A stretch of 64,000 nucleotides of DNA from JAAELZ01 sp965237995 (GCA_965237995.1 CBDEGO010000004.1:186001-250000); one strand, 5' to 3'; counted from the stretch's first letter, positions 6,841 to 15,857 are shown. Made by a program: numbers and translations. Notes: generated by a model from the letters alone, not told the origin.

Positions 6841-7197
6841 ATGGGACCAACGAAACCGATTCACCGAGAAGAAAAGGGTTGGGGGTATGAAATTTGGATT
6901 CATAATTCAGAGGATTACTGTGGAAAAATTCTTGTCTTACTTAAAGATAAGCGGTGCTCGCTTCATCATCACCTAGTGAAGAAGGAAACGTTTTATATTC
7001 AAAGCGGCAAGCTGATTATGAAAACGGTAGAACAGTCCGGAAAGGAGTCTCAATTTGAGATGTCTGAAGGCGATGTACTAGAGATTACTCCCGGTCTTAA
7101 ACATCAGTTCATAGGTGTGGCAGAAAAAACAGAAATCATGGAGTTTTCCACACGACACTTCGAGTCTGATTCAATAAGAACGATAAAAGGAGATTGA
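6841..7197 (+). CDS. Cupin domain protein
   Basis: This 118-residue single-domain cupin has motif 1 in CSLHHHLVKKETFYIQSGK (about residues 39-57), with the HxH...E metal ligands. Motif 2 is EITPGLKHQFIG (about 80-92), with its His. The N-terminus HREEKGWGYEIWI and the YCGKILVL strand are like small cupins annotated as phosphomannose-isomerase-type or sugar-metabolism proteins. Enzymatic activity is unknown. The start has a GAAGGAAAATG context, giving a fair ribosome-binding site. It is the last unit of the mosaic; the sequence after its stop (about 7225-7240) has only a faint trace of the repeat. Confidence 0.8.
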   Translation: MGPTKPIHREEKGWGYEIWIHNSEDYCGKILVLLKDKRCSLHHHLVKKETFYIQSGKLIMKTVEQSGKESQFEMSEGDVLEITPGLKHQFIGVAEKTEIMEFSTRHFESDSIRTIKGD

Positions 7198-7293
7198 ATA
7201 ATCAACCGTTTCGAGCTGCGATTCGGCAACGCTGAACATATTAAATATTTTAAACTTAGGCAGCACCTCCAGCAGAGCGATGGCTTTGCTAGG

Positions 7294-9609
7294 CTAGTAA
7301 CTTACAATATTGGGCGGCGTATAAGCGGTCAACGGCGGTAACTCACCCTCAAACAGTTCAATTTCAACCAAACAGGAATGTGCAATTGGCCCTTGGCCGA
7401 GTTTTGAAGTGCCCTTATCCATTGTCAATACATTTGGGTTGCCATGTTTGCACAAGCTACCAATCACTCCTGGCTCTAGCGGGTCGTACCAAGCACCTGT
7501 ACTCATTTGCACTACCCTAGGCATCACTTGGTCATCTATTATCACGCCGGCTAAGCACGCACCACGCTCATTAAACACTCTAACCACATCACCTGCTTTT
7601 AGTCCTCTGTGAGCGGCATCTTCTGAGTGTAATGTAATGGGTTCACGCTGTTTTATTTTAGCATTGCGGCTATAGGCTCCATGATCTAACTGAGAATGCA
7701 GCTTGGTTTTTGGTTGATTAGAAATCAAATGCAGGGGGTATTTTGAAGTATCACCCCCTAACCATTCGGCGGGTTCCAGCCAGACTGGATGACCCGGGCA
7801 ATCATCATAAGCAAATGATGCAATAGTAGGCGAGTAAATCTCAATTTTACCGGTAACCGTTGAACGCGGATTGGCAATGGGGTCATCCCTAAAACGCTTA
7901 AACAACACCACCGGCTCTTTTGGGTCGTCTGGCTTATGCCAACCTTTTTGTTTCAGTTCGTCATAACTCGGCAGCTCAAACCCTTGTTGTTGCGCGTTAT
8001 CCCGAGTGCGGTTATAAATCCAGTCTAACCACTGCGCTTCATCGCGCCCTTGTGTGAAGGCTTGTTTTGCTCCCATTTTGTCGGCAATACCCGACAAAAT
8101 AGTGTAGTCATCGCGGGCATTTTCTGGTGGCTCGGCGACTTTACTCATCGCCACGATATAAGAGTCACGCGGTGAAATCGCAATATCATTTCTTTCCATC
8201 GGAATAGTACACGGCAGCACTACGTCAGCATGTTTAGCCAAGCTGTTCCAACACCATTCATGCACGAAAATGCTATCCACTTCCCGCCACGCTGTTAGCA
8301 ATCGGTTAATGTCTTGATGGTGATGAAATGGATTACCCCCTGCCCAATAGACAACATGCGTATCGGGGTAAGTCATACGCTGGCCGTTGTAGTCATACTC
8401 CTTTTTAGGGTGCAACAATAAGTCACTAATGCGAGCCACGGGTATAAACTCTTTAATGGGCTTTTCACCTTGCGGCAAGGAAGCGCCAGGCACTTTGGTG
8501 CCGTGCGCACCAATGCTGTTGGTGGCAGAGTACCCAAAGCCAATTCCTTGCCCCGGCAAACCGACCCCTCCCAGCATTGCGGCAACCGTAACAGCAGCCC
8601 AAAATGGTTGTTCACCGTGGTCTTGCCGCGTTAACGACCACGCGACAGACAACATCGTACGTTTACTGGCCATACGTCGGGCTAAATCGGTTATCTGCCC
8701 AGCGGTTAAACCACTGATATTGGCAGCCCATTGTGCGGTCTTGGCAATACCGTCGTTTTCACCTAATAAATAGGGTAAAAATTGATCAAAACCATGGGTA
8801 TATCGATCAAGGAAAGCTTGGTCGTGTAAACCCTCTGTGTACAACACATATGCCAAACCAATTAAGATAGCGGCGTCTGTGCTCGGCCGTGGTGCCAGCC
8901 ACTGGGCATTGCACTGCTCATCAATATCAGAACGCAGCGGGCTTATGTTTACAAACTCTACCCCCGCTTCTTTCGCTTTTTGTAAGTAATCCCGTTGAAT
9001 ATGACGCCCAACACCACCAGAGTTAATTTGTCCGTTTTTAAGCGGTATCCCCCCAAACGCGACTAACAACTGCGTATGCTCAATAACGGAAGGCCAGCTA
9101 GTCCCATACGCAAGCATAGCGTAAAGATCGCCCATCACATGAGGCATGACTACTTCTCCCGCGGCAAAGCTATAGGTGTCTTTAGACGCTGTATAACCGC
9201 CTACACAATTTAAAAAGCGATGTATTTGACTTTGCGCATGGTGAAAGCGCCCTGCGCTAGACCAACCGTAAGAGCCCGCATAAATAGACTGATTACCATA
9301 TTGCTTGCGCACTCGCATTAACTCATCGGCAACTAACTGCTCGGCCACATCCCAACTGACAGCAACAAACGGATCAGCGCCACGCTTGTTATTGTTGCTA
9401 CCTGGACCAGATTGTAAATAACTTTGCCTAACCATTGGCGCTGTAATACGAGACGGGCCTTCCATCACATCTAGTACTCCCGGGCCAATGGGAGAAACAT
9501 CAATGTCTTCTTCAAAACCGTGCAGAGCCTTAACCTTTCCTCTTTCGTGCTCAACTCGATAGGTTCCCCAATGGTTACTGGTAAGGGGAAGGTCAGTGAT
9601 GTCTTTCAT
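7294..9609 (-). CDS. BisC/TorZ-like molybdopterin-dependent S/N-oxide reductase
   Basis: This 771-residue protein belongs to the DMSO-reductase family. It starts SNHWGTYRVE, has no N-terminal 4Fe-4S cysteine motif and no TAT signal, and contains the block AGSYGWSSAGRFHHAQSQIH (about residues 112-132), as in biotin-sulfoxide and TMAO reductases. Later blocks include GQINSGGVGRHIQ, AWSLTRQDHGEQPFW, GGNPFHHHQD and the C-terminal molybdopterin-binding domain (LHSQLDHGAYSRNAKI). Lacking a signal peptide, it should be cytoplasmic, reducing methionine sulfoxide, biotin sulfoxide, DMSO or TMAO. No dedicated reductase partner or chaperone is adjacent. The molybdo-cofactor need links it to the formate/tungsten genes only loosely. 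Confidence 0.88.
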   Translation of the reverse strand: MKDITDLPLTSNHWGTYRVEHERGKVKALHGFEEDIDVSPIGPGVLDVMEGPSRITAPMVRQSYLQSGPGSNNNKRGADPFVAVSWDVAEQLVADELMRVRKQYGNQSIYAGSYGWSSAGRFHHAQSQIHRFLNCVGGYTASKDTYSFAAGEVVMPHVMGDLYAMLAYGTSWPSVIEHTQLLVAFGGIPLKNGQINSGGVGRHIQRDYLQKAKEAGVEFVNISPLRSDIDEQCNAQWLAPRPSTDAAILIGLAYVLYTEGLHDQAFLDRYTHGFDQFLPYLLGENDGIAKTAQWAANISGLTAGQITDLARRMASKRTMLSVAWSLTRQDHGEQPFWAAVTVAAMLGGVGLPGQGIGFGYSATNSIGAHGTKVPGASLPQGEKPIKEFIPVARISDLLLHPKKEYDYNGQRMTYPDTHVVYWAGGNPFHHHQDINRLLTAWREVDSIFVHEWCWNSLAKHADVVLPCTIPMERNDIAISPRDSYIVAMSKVAEPPENARDDYTILSGIADKMGAKQAFTQGRDEAQWLDWIYNRTRDNAQQQGFELPSYDELKQKGWHKPDDPKEPVVLFKRFRDDPIANPRSTVTGKIEIYSPTIASFAYDDCPGHPVWLEPAEWLGGDTSKYPLHLISNQPKTKLHSQLDHGAYSRNAKIKQREPITLHSEDAAHRGLKAGDVVRVFNERGACLAGVIIDDQVMPRVVQMSTGAWYDPLEPGVIGSLCKHGNPNVLTMDKGTSKLGQGPIAHSCLVEIELFEGELPPLTAYTPPNIVSY

Positions 9610-9701
9610 TAGAGATAACAGATTATAAATTGGCTCTAGGCCGCATTCGCAAAGCGCGAGAAAAGTGCTACAGTTGCCTAGGATTAATAAAACTAGAAAT
9701 T

Positions 9702-9950
9702 ATGTCGGCGAATAGTAAACGAAGAAAGCTATTAAAGCACTCTGCCGTAATAGGGGCGGCTAGCCCCGTATGGATAACTCCCACGATTAATTCAGTAGTA
9801 TTACCAAGCCACGCTCAAACTACCACACCGATTTTAGTGACGACTACCGTAGCGCCACCGACTGAAACAACTACAACGCGTAACCCAGCGATAAATGTAT
9901 TGATTGAGGTCGTCATACCCCACGTTCTCGGAATAAGAAACAAAAAATAG
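9702..9950 (+). CDS. Small exported peptide with TAT-like leader, Thr-rich tail
   Basis: I take the ATG at 9702 (82 residues), since the upstream TTG at 9630 adds a sequence unlike a signal. The N-terminus SANSKRRKLLKHSAVIGAAS has a basic KRRKLLK followed by a hydrophobic stretch. It then reads TPTINSVVLPSHAQ, with a probable cleavage after AQ. Short proteins with RRKLLK...SVVLPAHAQ-type leaders recur in marine gammaproteobacteria and are usually hypothetical. The mature part is Thr- and Pro-rich (TTTPILVTTT, TETTTTRN). It is divergent from the molybdoenzyme gene by about 90 bp. No function is assigned. Confidence 0.55.
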   Translation: MSANSKRRKLLKHSAVIGAASPVWITPTINSVVLPSHAQTTTPILVTTTVAPPTETTTTRNPAINVLIEVVIPHVLGIRNKK

Positions 9951-10048
9951 CCATAATGCACTTTTAGTACTCCAATCTAATTGTGGGCTATTTCAAATCA
10001 TCATCGCCACGGTGCCACCGCTTCTATTTGCAGAGTTAGCATAAAATA

Positions 10049-11047
10049 CTAGTGTCCGGCGTTCACATCGACAACAACTCGTCCTTTTATCTTGCCGTTT
10101 AAAATATCGTCCCCCAACTGAGGCATATCATACAAAGTAGCCTCTTGCGCCACACTGCGCAGTCTTTCCAATGGCAAATCTTCGACGATTCGCTGCCATG
10201 TCCGCACCCTGTCGGAAAATGAGGCTGTGACAGAATCGATTCCTAAAATATTTAGACTGCGAAGCAATAGTGGAATAACCGACATCGGTACGTCAGTACC
10301 GCCTACCAAGCCGACCGCAGCGATTGAACTACCATATTTCATTTGACCAATAATTCGCGCGAGCATCTCACCGCCCACTGAGTCGATGCACCCGGCCCAT
10401 TGTTCACTTTCCATCGGCTTTTTGCTGACTATATTTATCTCATCACGAGCAACAATAGTGGTGGCACCAAGTGACGTTAAGTAGGGTGAAGCCTCTGGTC
10501 GACCACTTACCGCAGCGACTTCATAGCCCAGTGATGAGAGTAACGAAGTTGCAATTGAGCCAACTCCGCCCGCAGCACCAGTAACCAAAACCGGCCCGTT
10601 ATCCGTTGATAAGCCATGATCTTCAAGCGCAATCAATGACTGCATTGCAGTATAACCGGCTGTACCGATGCACATTGCGTCGTAAGTGCTTAAGCCTTCC
10701 GGCAGTGGCACCAGCCAATCTGCTTTGAATTTACCTTTTTGCGCATAACCACCCCACCAAACTTCACCCACGCGCCAACCTGTCATAATGACTTTATCAC
10801 CTGCTTTGTAGCGCCCATCGGTAGACGCTTCAACCGTGCCCGCGCAATCAACCCCTGGAATGTGCGGATAACTGCGCACCAAACCTCGGCTAGGGCCCAT
10901 ACAAAGGCCATCTTTAAAATTAAGCGTACTGTATTCAATCGCAACGATAACTTCACCGTCTGGCAATTGCGACTCTTCAACGGATTGTACGCTGGCCGAT
11001 GTTTTTGCATCGGCATCTTGTTCAACAACTAAAGCTTTAAAACTCAT
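10049..11047 (-). CDS. acuI: Acryloyl-CoA reductase (AcuI/YhdH family MDR)
   Basis: This is a 332-residue zinc-free medium-chain dehydrogenase/reductase. Family markers are EYSTLNFKDGL, PHIPGVDCAGTV, GWGVGE-like GWRVGEVWWGGYAQ, GTAGYTAMQSL, the NADPH-binding VTGAAGGVGSIA (about residues 153-164), and SVGGEMLA. AcuI reduces the toxic acryloyl-CoA formed from DMSP or 3-hydroxypropionate to propionyl-CoA, using NADPH in the cytoplasm. It stands alone here with no dddL, dmdA or other DMSP gene in view, so acrylate detoxification rather than a full DMSP pathway is all that can be claimed. The narrower AcuI assignment versus generic YhdH quinone oxidoreductase is likely but not proved. Confidence 0.8.
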   Translation of the reverse strand: MSFKALVVEQDADAKTSASVQSVEESQLPDGEVIVAIEYSTLNFKDGLCMGPSRGLVRSYPHIPGVDCAGTVEASTDGRYKAGDKVIMTGWRVGEVWWGGYAQKGKFKADWLVPLPEGLSTYDAMCIGTAGYTAMQSLIALEDHGLSTDNGPVLVTGAAGGVGSIATSLLSSLGYEVAAVSGRPEASPYLTSLGATTIVARDEINIVSKKPMESEQWAGCIDSVGGEMLARIIGQMKYGSSIAAVGLVGGTDVPMSVIPLLLRSLNILGIDSVTASFSDRVRTWQRIVEDLPLERLRSVAQEATLYDMPQLGDDILNGKIKGRVVVDVNAGH

Positions 11048-11495
11048 AGGTATAAATTATTTCGGTTATTTATAAAGGTGCTTCTAACGATATAGAAGCT
11101 ACGGATACCTTTCAATTGTAACGCGTTTTTTTCAAATTATTAATATCGCTCCTTGACGAATGTTCATACCTCCTCGGCAGCGGTAACTTGGTCTGAGGTG
11201 TCTCTGTGGCTATTTTATCGGTCATTACTGCTAACTATCATATTTGAAAAATTTAACTACGTTTTTGATCTCGCCCTCCAGCGTTTAAGCTAGAGAGCTT
11301 TTTCGTAAGTTTATCGAGCTTAAGTGAGTTTTGGTTACTTATTTGTTTATTTGTCATACATATAGTTATTTTGGTCGCGAATCAACCATGTTTGCTTTGC
11401 CCATGCTTCAAGTTAGTCCAAATCATAGGTTCATGGTATCCATTTAGTAGGCTTTGATTTAATATCTATGCCTATCTAACTCTATATCTAGAATA
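11048..11495. other. Gene-free stretch between acuI and VOC gene
   Basis: About 450 bases that are AT-rich and have no open frame with a plausible start. It must contain the acuI promoter (minus strand) and the promoter of the VOC operon, but I cannot pick either out with confidence. No hairpin terminator or repeat stands out. Confidence 0.6.
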
Positions 11496-11861
11496 ATGAG
11501 CGATCACGAAAAAATAAACTATCTCGAGTTCCCAGCCAAAGACCTCGAAGCGACTAAAGCATTTTTTCAAAGCGTATTTGGTTGGTCATTTGTTGACTAT
11601 GGCCCTGAATACACCGCATTTTCAAACGCCGGGTTAGATGGCGGTTTTTATAAGGCTGATTTCCACTCAGACGCAAGCCAAGGAAGCGCCTTAGTCGTTT
11701 TTTACAGTGAAATGCTAGAACAAACACAGTCGAAAGTAGAGCAAGGTGGCGGCACAATCAGCACCCACGTTTTTTCTTTCCCTGGTGGTCGGCGCTTTCA
11801 CTTCAACGACCCTAATGGAAACGAATTTGCTGTATGGTCTGATAGTGATCAAACGAAATAG
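11496..11861 (+). CDS. VOC family protein (glyoxalase/bleomycin-resistance fold)
   Basis: This 121-residue protein has the VOC betaalphabetabetabeta pattern. It opens INYLEFPAKDLEATKAFFQ, continues VFGWSFVDYGPEYTAF and DGGFYK, and ends FSFPGGRRFHFNDPNGNEFA with the metal-binding Glu of the last strand (about residues 90-110). The FEFPA...F..VFGW type is widespread as stand-alone proteins annotated as lactoylglutathione-lyase relatives. Their substrates are mostly unknown. It starts a tight three-gene set: the next gene begins 4 bp after its stop, and a GNAT follows. Confidence 0.85.
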   Translation: MSDHEKINYLEFPAKDLEATKAFFQSVFGWSFVDYGPEYTAFSNAGLDGGFYKADFHSDASQGSALVVFYSEMLEQTQSKVEQGGGTISTHVFSFPGGRRFHFNDPNGNEFAVWSDSDQTK

Positions 11862-11864
11862 ACT

Positions 11865-12551
11865 ATGACCATTAAAATCGCACTTGTTGGAGATTACCAA
11901 GAAGAGGTTATTGCACACCAAGCGATTCCGAAGGCGCTGAAGTTAGCGGCTGACCAAATCAAGCAGCCAATCGATGTTGAATGGCTCGACACTGAATTAA
12001 TTAGCTCTACAAATTTAAGCGTTTTTAGTGGCATTTGGTGCGTCCCCGCCAGTCCATACAACAATATGGACAATGCTATATCCGCTATTCAATTTGCACG
12101 TGAGCATGCCCTGCCTTTCTTGGGCACATGCGCCGGATACCAGCACGCGGTCATTGAATACGCGCGTAATGTTTTAGGCTTTCAACACGCTGACAATGCT
12201 GAAGTGTCACCTGATGCAAGTATGCCGCTAATTAGCGGGCTAAGTTGCAAGCTTGTCGAAGTAAGTGATTCCATCAGCTTAACTGAACACTCGCAAGCCG
12301 CTAAGTTATATCAGACCACAGTAATCGAAGAAGATTACCACTGCAGCTTTGGGGTCAACGTCAAATATCTAAATATTTTTGACCATTCCGATCTACACTT
12401 TACTGGCTTTGATAACCAAAATGACCCACGCGTATTCGAATTGCAGTACCACCCCTTTTTCATTGGAACCGCTTTTCAGCCAGAACGCAGCGCATTGAGA
12501 GAGGACAATCACCCTCTTATCACTGCATTTGTAAATGCTTCTTTAACGTAA
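11865..12551 (+). CDS. CTP-synthase-like class I glutamine amidotransferase
   Basis: This 228-residue protein resembles the glutaminase half of PyrG without its synthetase domain. It begins IKIALVGDYQEEVIAHQAIP, has GIWCVPASPYNNMDNAISAI, the nucleophile elbow FLGTCAGYQHA with the catalytic Cys (about residue 88), and the C-terminal triad His in ELQYHPFFIG (about 192) followed by a Glu-containing QPE. Known stand-alone relatives are poorly characterised and are presumed to hydrolyse glutamine or a gamma-glutamyl compound in the cytoplasm. It lies 4 bp after the VOC gene and 14 bp before the GNAT gene, so the three are likely co-transcribed. Confidence 0.8.
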   Translation: MTIKIALVGDYQEEVIAHQAIPKALKLAADQIKQPIDVEWLDTELISSTNLSVFSGIWCVPASPYNNMDNAISAIQFAREHALPFLGTCAGYQHAVIEYARNVLGFQHADNAEVSPDASMPLISGLSCKLVEVSDSISLTEHSQAAKLYQTTVIEEDYHCSFGVNVKYLNIFDHSDLHFTGFDNQNDPRVFELQYHPFFIGTAFQPERSALREDNHPLITAFVNASLT

Positions 12552-12565
12552 AACTGATCGCCACC

Positions 12566-13042
12566 ATGCTCGCAATACGCCCTGTTGTAATTACTGATTG
12601 CCAACAGATTTTCGACTTCATTATGGAATTGGCCGTGTATGAAAAAGCCGCTGAAGAGGTCGTGACCACAGTTAAAGGTATCGAAGACTCACTATTTGGG
12701 CCCAACAGCAACGCCCACGCCTTTATCTGTTCAATCGATGGAGAAGACGCAGGCATGTCGTTGTACTTTTATAGTTACTCAACTTGGCTAGGCAAGCGAG
12801 GGCTGTTTCTTGAAGATTTATATGTTTCACCCAAATTTAGAGGCCAAGGCGCTGGCATGGCCTTAATGAAGAACTTAGCTGAAACTGCAATCGAACAAGA
12901 TTGCGGCCGATTTGAATGGAATGTGCTCGATTGGAACACGCCAGCAATCGAGTTCTATGATTCTATCGGCGCGAAGCCGCAAAACCAGTGGATTGGTTAC
13001 AGAATGGAAGGGCAAACCCTTGTAGACTTTGCCAAGAGGTAA
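12566..13042 (+). CDS. GNAT acetyltransferase of the SSAT/thialysine type
   Basis: This 158-residue GNAT has the segment FYSYSTWLGKRGLFLEDLYV, then PKFRGQGAGMALMKNLAE (acetyl-CoA loop, about residues 92-110) and CGRFEWNVLDWNTPAIEFYD. This series is characteristic of the eukaryote-like spermidine/spermine N1-acetyltransferase and thialysine acetyltransferase group. The likely role is N-acetylation of a polyamine or lysine analogue. It is the third gene of the VOC-GATase-GNAT set. Glutamine amidotransferase plus amine acetylation would fit amine turnover, but that is inference. Confidence 0.82.
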   Translation: MLAIRPVVITDCQQIFDFIMELAVYEKAAEEVVTTVKGIEDSLFGPNSNAHAFICSIDGEDAGMSLYFYSYSTWLGKRGLFLEDLYVSPKFRGQGAGMALMKNLAETAIEQDCGRFEWNVLDWNTPAIEFYDSIGAKPQNQWIGYRMEGQTLVDFAKR

Positions 13043-13113
13043 CGCTATTTCGTGGTAGTTTTATTTTCCACAACTGACTAAACTAACACAACACAACTTT
13101 TAGGTTTAACATC

Positions 13114-13827
13114 ATGAAAATTAATAAACTCTTGCTTGTTGGCTTACTAAGCCTCCCGCTGCTCGCCAATGCCACAAAAGTAGAGCGCGGCATCAAGTTT
13201 GGCTACGCCCCTAACAGCAGCTCCGATATCAGCGGCAAACACTTAAATTTATATAACCCACGCGACCCTTCAACTTACCGCGAAGAAACCACCAAGGTAG
13301 AAGGTGGGCAAATTGACGATATTTTTACTTTAGGATATACCTACAAGCGAGGGCAACAAGGTAGCCCTATAGCGCTAGACCTTGGTTTATCCATCAATCA
13401 GGGTTACGTCTCACCGCAAACTATTCGCTTAGTGAGTCAGGAAGGCCCTTTTAATGTGGAGTCTGATCAACCTCAAGCAGAGATTCGCTACTTTGAGTTA
13501 TATCTTGGCGGCAGCTACTCGTTTGCTGGCGGTGGCAACGGCCCCTACGTTGGTGCTGGCGTGTCTTTAGTTCAAGGCAAGGCCTACAAAACATTTTATA
13601 ATTTGCAAGACTTGCTGACAGGCGTTGGTAGCTACGGTCAATCAGGTAGCTCAAGCATGGATGGTCATGCAGTCAGCCTAAAAGCCGGAATGAAGTATGA
13701 TGAGTTTAGTGTTGAGCTCGAACATGGCATGTACGACTTACATGTCGATCAGTTTCGTAGCTTTGAAATAAACGGCGCTGATCTTGAGTTTGACCGCACA
13801 ATGCTGAGTGTTATTTTGTCCTTATAA
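13114..13827 (+). CDS. Outer-membrane beta-barrel-like protein
   Basis: The 237-residue product starts with a clear Sec signal (MKINKLLLVGLLSLPLLANA, cleaved near residue 20). The remainder is rich in Gly, Tyr and alternating hydrophobic strands such as YFELYLGGSYSFAG, GPYVGAGVSLV and FSVELEHGMYDL. It ends in a hydrophobic strand (RTMLSVILSL). This is the pattern of small 8-strand outer-membrane barrels (OmpA/OmpW-like), but I do not recognise the exact family. It has its own leader with AACTTTTAGG upstream and is followed by a strong bidirectional terminator. The function is unknown. Confidence 0.6.
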   Translation: MKINKLLLVGLLSLPLLANATKVERGIKFGYAPNSSSDISGKHLNLYNPRDPSTYREETTKVEGGQIDDIFTLGYTYKRGQQGSPIALDLGLSINQGYVSPQTIRLVSQEGPFNVESDQPQAEIRYFELYLGGSYSFAGGGNGPYVGAGVSLVQGKAYKTFYNLQDLLTGVGSYGQSGSSSMDGHAVSLKAGMKYDEFSVELEHGMYDLHVDQFRSFEINGADLEFDRTMLSVILSL

Positions 13828-13846
13828 ACCCAAGGCCCGTTGATAC

Positions 13847-13875
13847 AAAAAAGCCCGCTTACGCGGGTTTTTTTT
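13847..13875. terminator. Bidirectional rho-independent terminator
   Basis: The stem is CCCGC and GCGGG around TTAC. It is flanked by AAAAAAG on the left and eight T residues on the right, so it works on both strands. It separates the convergent outer-membrane protein gene and mttB-like gene. Confidence 0.9.
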
Positions 13876-13894
13876 GCAATATGCCGTTTAACTA

Positions 13895-15439
13895 TTACAC
13901 ATTAGAATCAGGGAAGGCACCCTTACGTTGTTCAATATAAGCTAACAACGCTTCATCTACAGCCGGGTCCATCGGCGGCATTTCATATTCTTCAAGCGAT
14001 TTCTTAAAAGCCACATTAGCGCGCTGAGAGTGATCCAAACCACCATCTGCTTCCCATTGCTCAAAACTATTGTTATCGGTCAATGGCGACAAATAAAAAG
14101 CATCTTTGAAGTTAGCCTGTGTATGCGCGCACCCTAAAAAGTGCTGCCCGGGACCAACCTCAGCAATCGCATCCATCGCTTGACCATTTTCAGACATATC
14201 CACGCCTCTTACCATCGTGGCCATCATGCCGGCCTGATCACAATCCATCATAAATTTTTCATAAGACATCGCTAAGCCACCTTCCATCCAGCCTGCGGTA
14301 TGTAGCACAAAATTTACCCCTGCTAACACGGCTGGTAATAACGTACTCACTGATTCAGACATCGCTTGTGCGTCTGGTAATTTTGCTGCATTCAAGCCGC
14401 CACCAGAGCGAAATGGAACACCTAATCGACGCGCTAAGTTCGCCATAACATACAGCACCAATGCAGGCTCGGGTGTACCAAATGTTGGCGCACCAGACTG
14501 CATTGACATCGAAGAGGCAAAACTACCAAAAATCACTGGCGCTCCTGGGGACACCAATTGCACAAAAGCCATACCAGCCATGGCTTCGGCTAAAGACTGC
14601 GCAGCCGTACCCGCCACAGTTACCGGTGACATCGCACCAGCCAAGATAAAAGGCGTCACGATACATGCTTGGTTATTACGTGCATACACTTTGGCAGCAC
14701 CTAACATGGTATCGTCAAAGTTCATCGGCGAGTTGGCATTGATCAAGCTCGTCACGAAAGTTTTTGGCTTACCCGTTGCCGCGTCAAGGTAGTCATCACC
14801 AAATAAAATTTTGGTCATGTCGACGGTATCCTGCGCACGATCTGGGTGCGTTACTGAACCCATATATGCTTTGTCAGAATACTTCATGTGGGTATACACC
14901 ATATCAAAATGGCGTTTGTTCACGGGTAGGTCTACCGGTTCGCAAATCGTTCCGCCTGAGTGATGTAAATTTGGTGTGGAGTAAGCGAGCTTTACGAAAT
15001 TGCGGAAATCTTCAATCGTTGCATAACGACGACCCTTGTCCAAATCATGCACGAACGGGCTACCATAAGCAGGCACAAGAACGGTATTTTTACCACCAAT
15101 CTCAATACTGCGCGCCGGGTTTCTTGCATGCTGAGTATATTGCGAAGGTGCGTTGTCTTGAATAAGCTTACGGCATAACCCTTTAGGAAATCGCACGCGC
15201 TCCCCTTGTACATCAGCACCCGCTTCTTTCCACAGATCAAGCGCTTCTTGGTCATCACGAAACTCAATACCAATGTCGCTCAGAATGGTTTCTGCATTAG
15301 CCTCAATCTGCACCAAGCCTTCTTCACCTAAAACTTCGTATTCTGGTATCTGACGCTTTAAGTAAGGAACAATTGGCTTTGCTTGGGTAACACCCGTGGT
15401 GCGATTTTGACGACCACGACGGCCTTTTCGTTCTGACAT
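13895..15439 (-). CDS. MttB-family corrinoid methyltransferase (non-pyrrolysine)
   Basis: This 514-residue protein of the trimethylamine:corrinoid methyltransferase superfamily (COG5598) has blocks such as ILSDIGIEFRDDQEALDLWK, VPAYGSPFVHDLD, LHHSGGTICEP and SGAPTFGTPEPAL. It reads through with no in-frame TAG, so it lacks pyrrolysine. It therefore belongs to the MtgB-like branch, whose characterised members demethylate glycine betaine, proline betaine or related quaternary amines onto a corrinoid protein. No MttC/MtgC-type corrinoid protein or activase is nearby. The long, basic N-terminus (SERKGRRGRQNR) is typical of aerobic marine homologues. The substrate is inferred only as a methylated amine. 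Confidence 0.85.
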   Translation of the reverse strand: MSERKGRRGRQNRTTGVTQAKPIVPYLKRQIPEYEVLGEEGLVQIEANAETILSDIGIEFRDDQEALDLWKEAGADVQGERVRFPKGLCRKLIQDNAPSQYTQHARNPARSIEIGGKNTVLVPAYGSPFVHDLDKGRRYATIEDFRNFVKLAYSTPNLHHSGGTICEPVDLPVNKRHFDMVYTHMKYSDKAYMGSVTHPDRAQDTVDMTKILFGDDYLDAATGKPKTFVTSLINANSPMNFDDTMLGAAKVYARNNQACIVTPFILAGAMSPVTVAGTAAQSLAEAMAGMAFVQLVSPGAPVIFGSFASSMSMQSGAPTFGTPEPALVLYVMANLARRLGVPFRSGGGLNAAKLPDAQAMSESVSTLLPAVLAGVNFVLHTAGWMEGGLAMSYEKFMMDCDQAGMMATMVRGVDMSENGQAMDAIAEVGPGQHFLGCAHTQANFKDAFYLSPLTDNNSFEQWEADGGLDHSQRANVAFKKSLEEYEMPPMDPAVDEALLAYIEQRKGAFPDSNV

Positions 15440-15857
15440 GATTTTACGGTTAAATTAAAAGGTGCTGGCAATACTAATATTAACCTTGAAAGTCACTACC
15501 CCAACCGCGACGCGAGCTTGTTCCGCCGCGCCAGCACACCAAGCTGATTTAGCTATAATTTTTTGTATAGAGCAAGCCAATCATGCTCCCTGAATAGTTT
15601 GAGCTTCATTATTTTCAGGCTTTAAACGAGTTCTATAATTGGCCGCGTAGTCAGCAGAAGATATCACCGAAACAACCTATTCTAAATTTGAGTGAACTAT
15701 TTGTACCTTCATATAAAGGCCTAATCGCAACGCATCCCCTTTCCGCATAAAATAGTGGAACTAGGAATCGGAGCAACATCTGCTTTAAACTCTAACACGT
15801 GTTGTCCTGCTTATATTTTAAGCAATTGCAAACTATCAGCCCATGATGACCACCTAG
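15440..15857. other. Gene-free stretch between mttB-like and lysE-like genes
   Basis: A divergent region of about 420 bases. A short open frame from 15755 overlaps the LysE gene in another frame, contains no recognisable motif and is probably chance. No clear operator, terminator or RNA structure is visible. Confidence 0.6.

Noticed and set aside
7225..7270. Seventh copy of the cassette repeat after the cupin gene
   Set aside because: Only TTCGGCAACGCTGAAC and a later CTTAGGC resemble the repeat; the TTGAC-N17 core is absent, so similarity could be chance.
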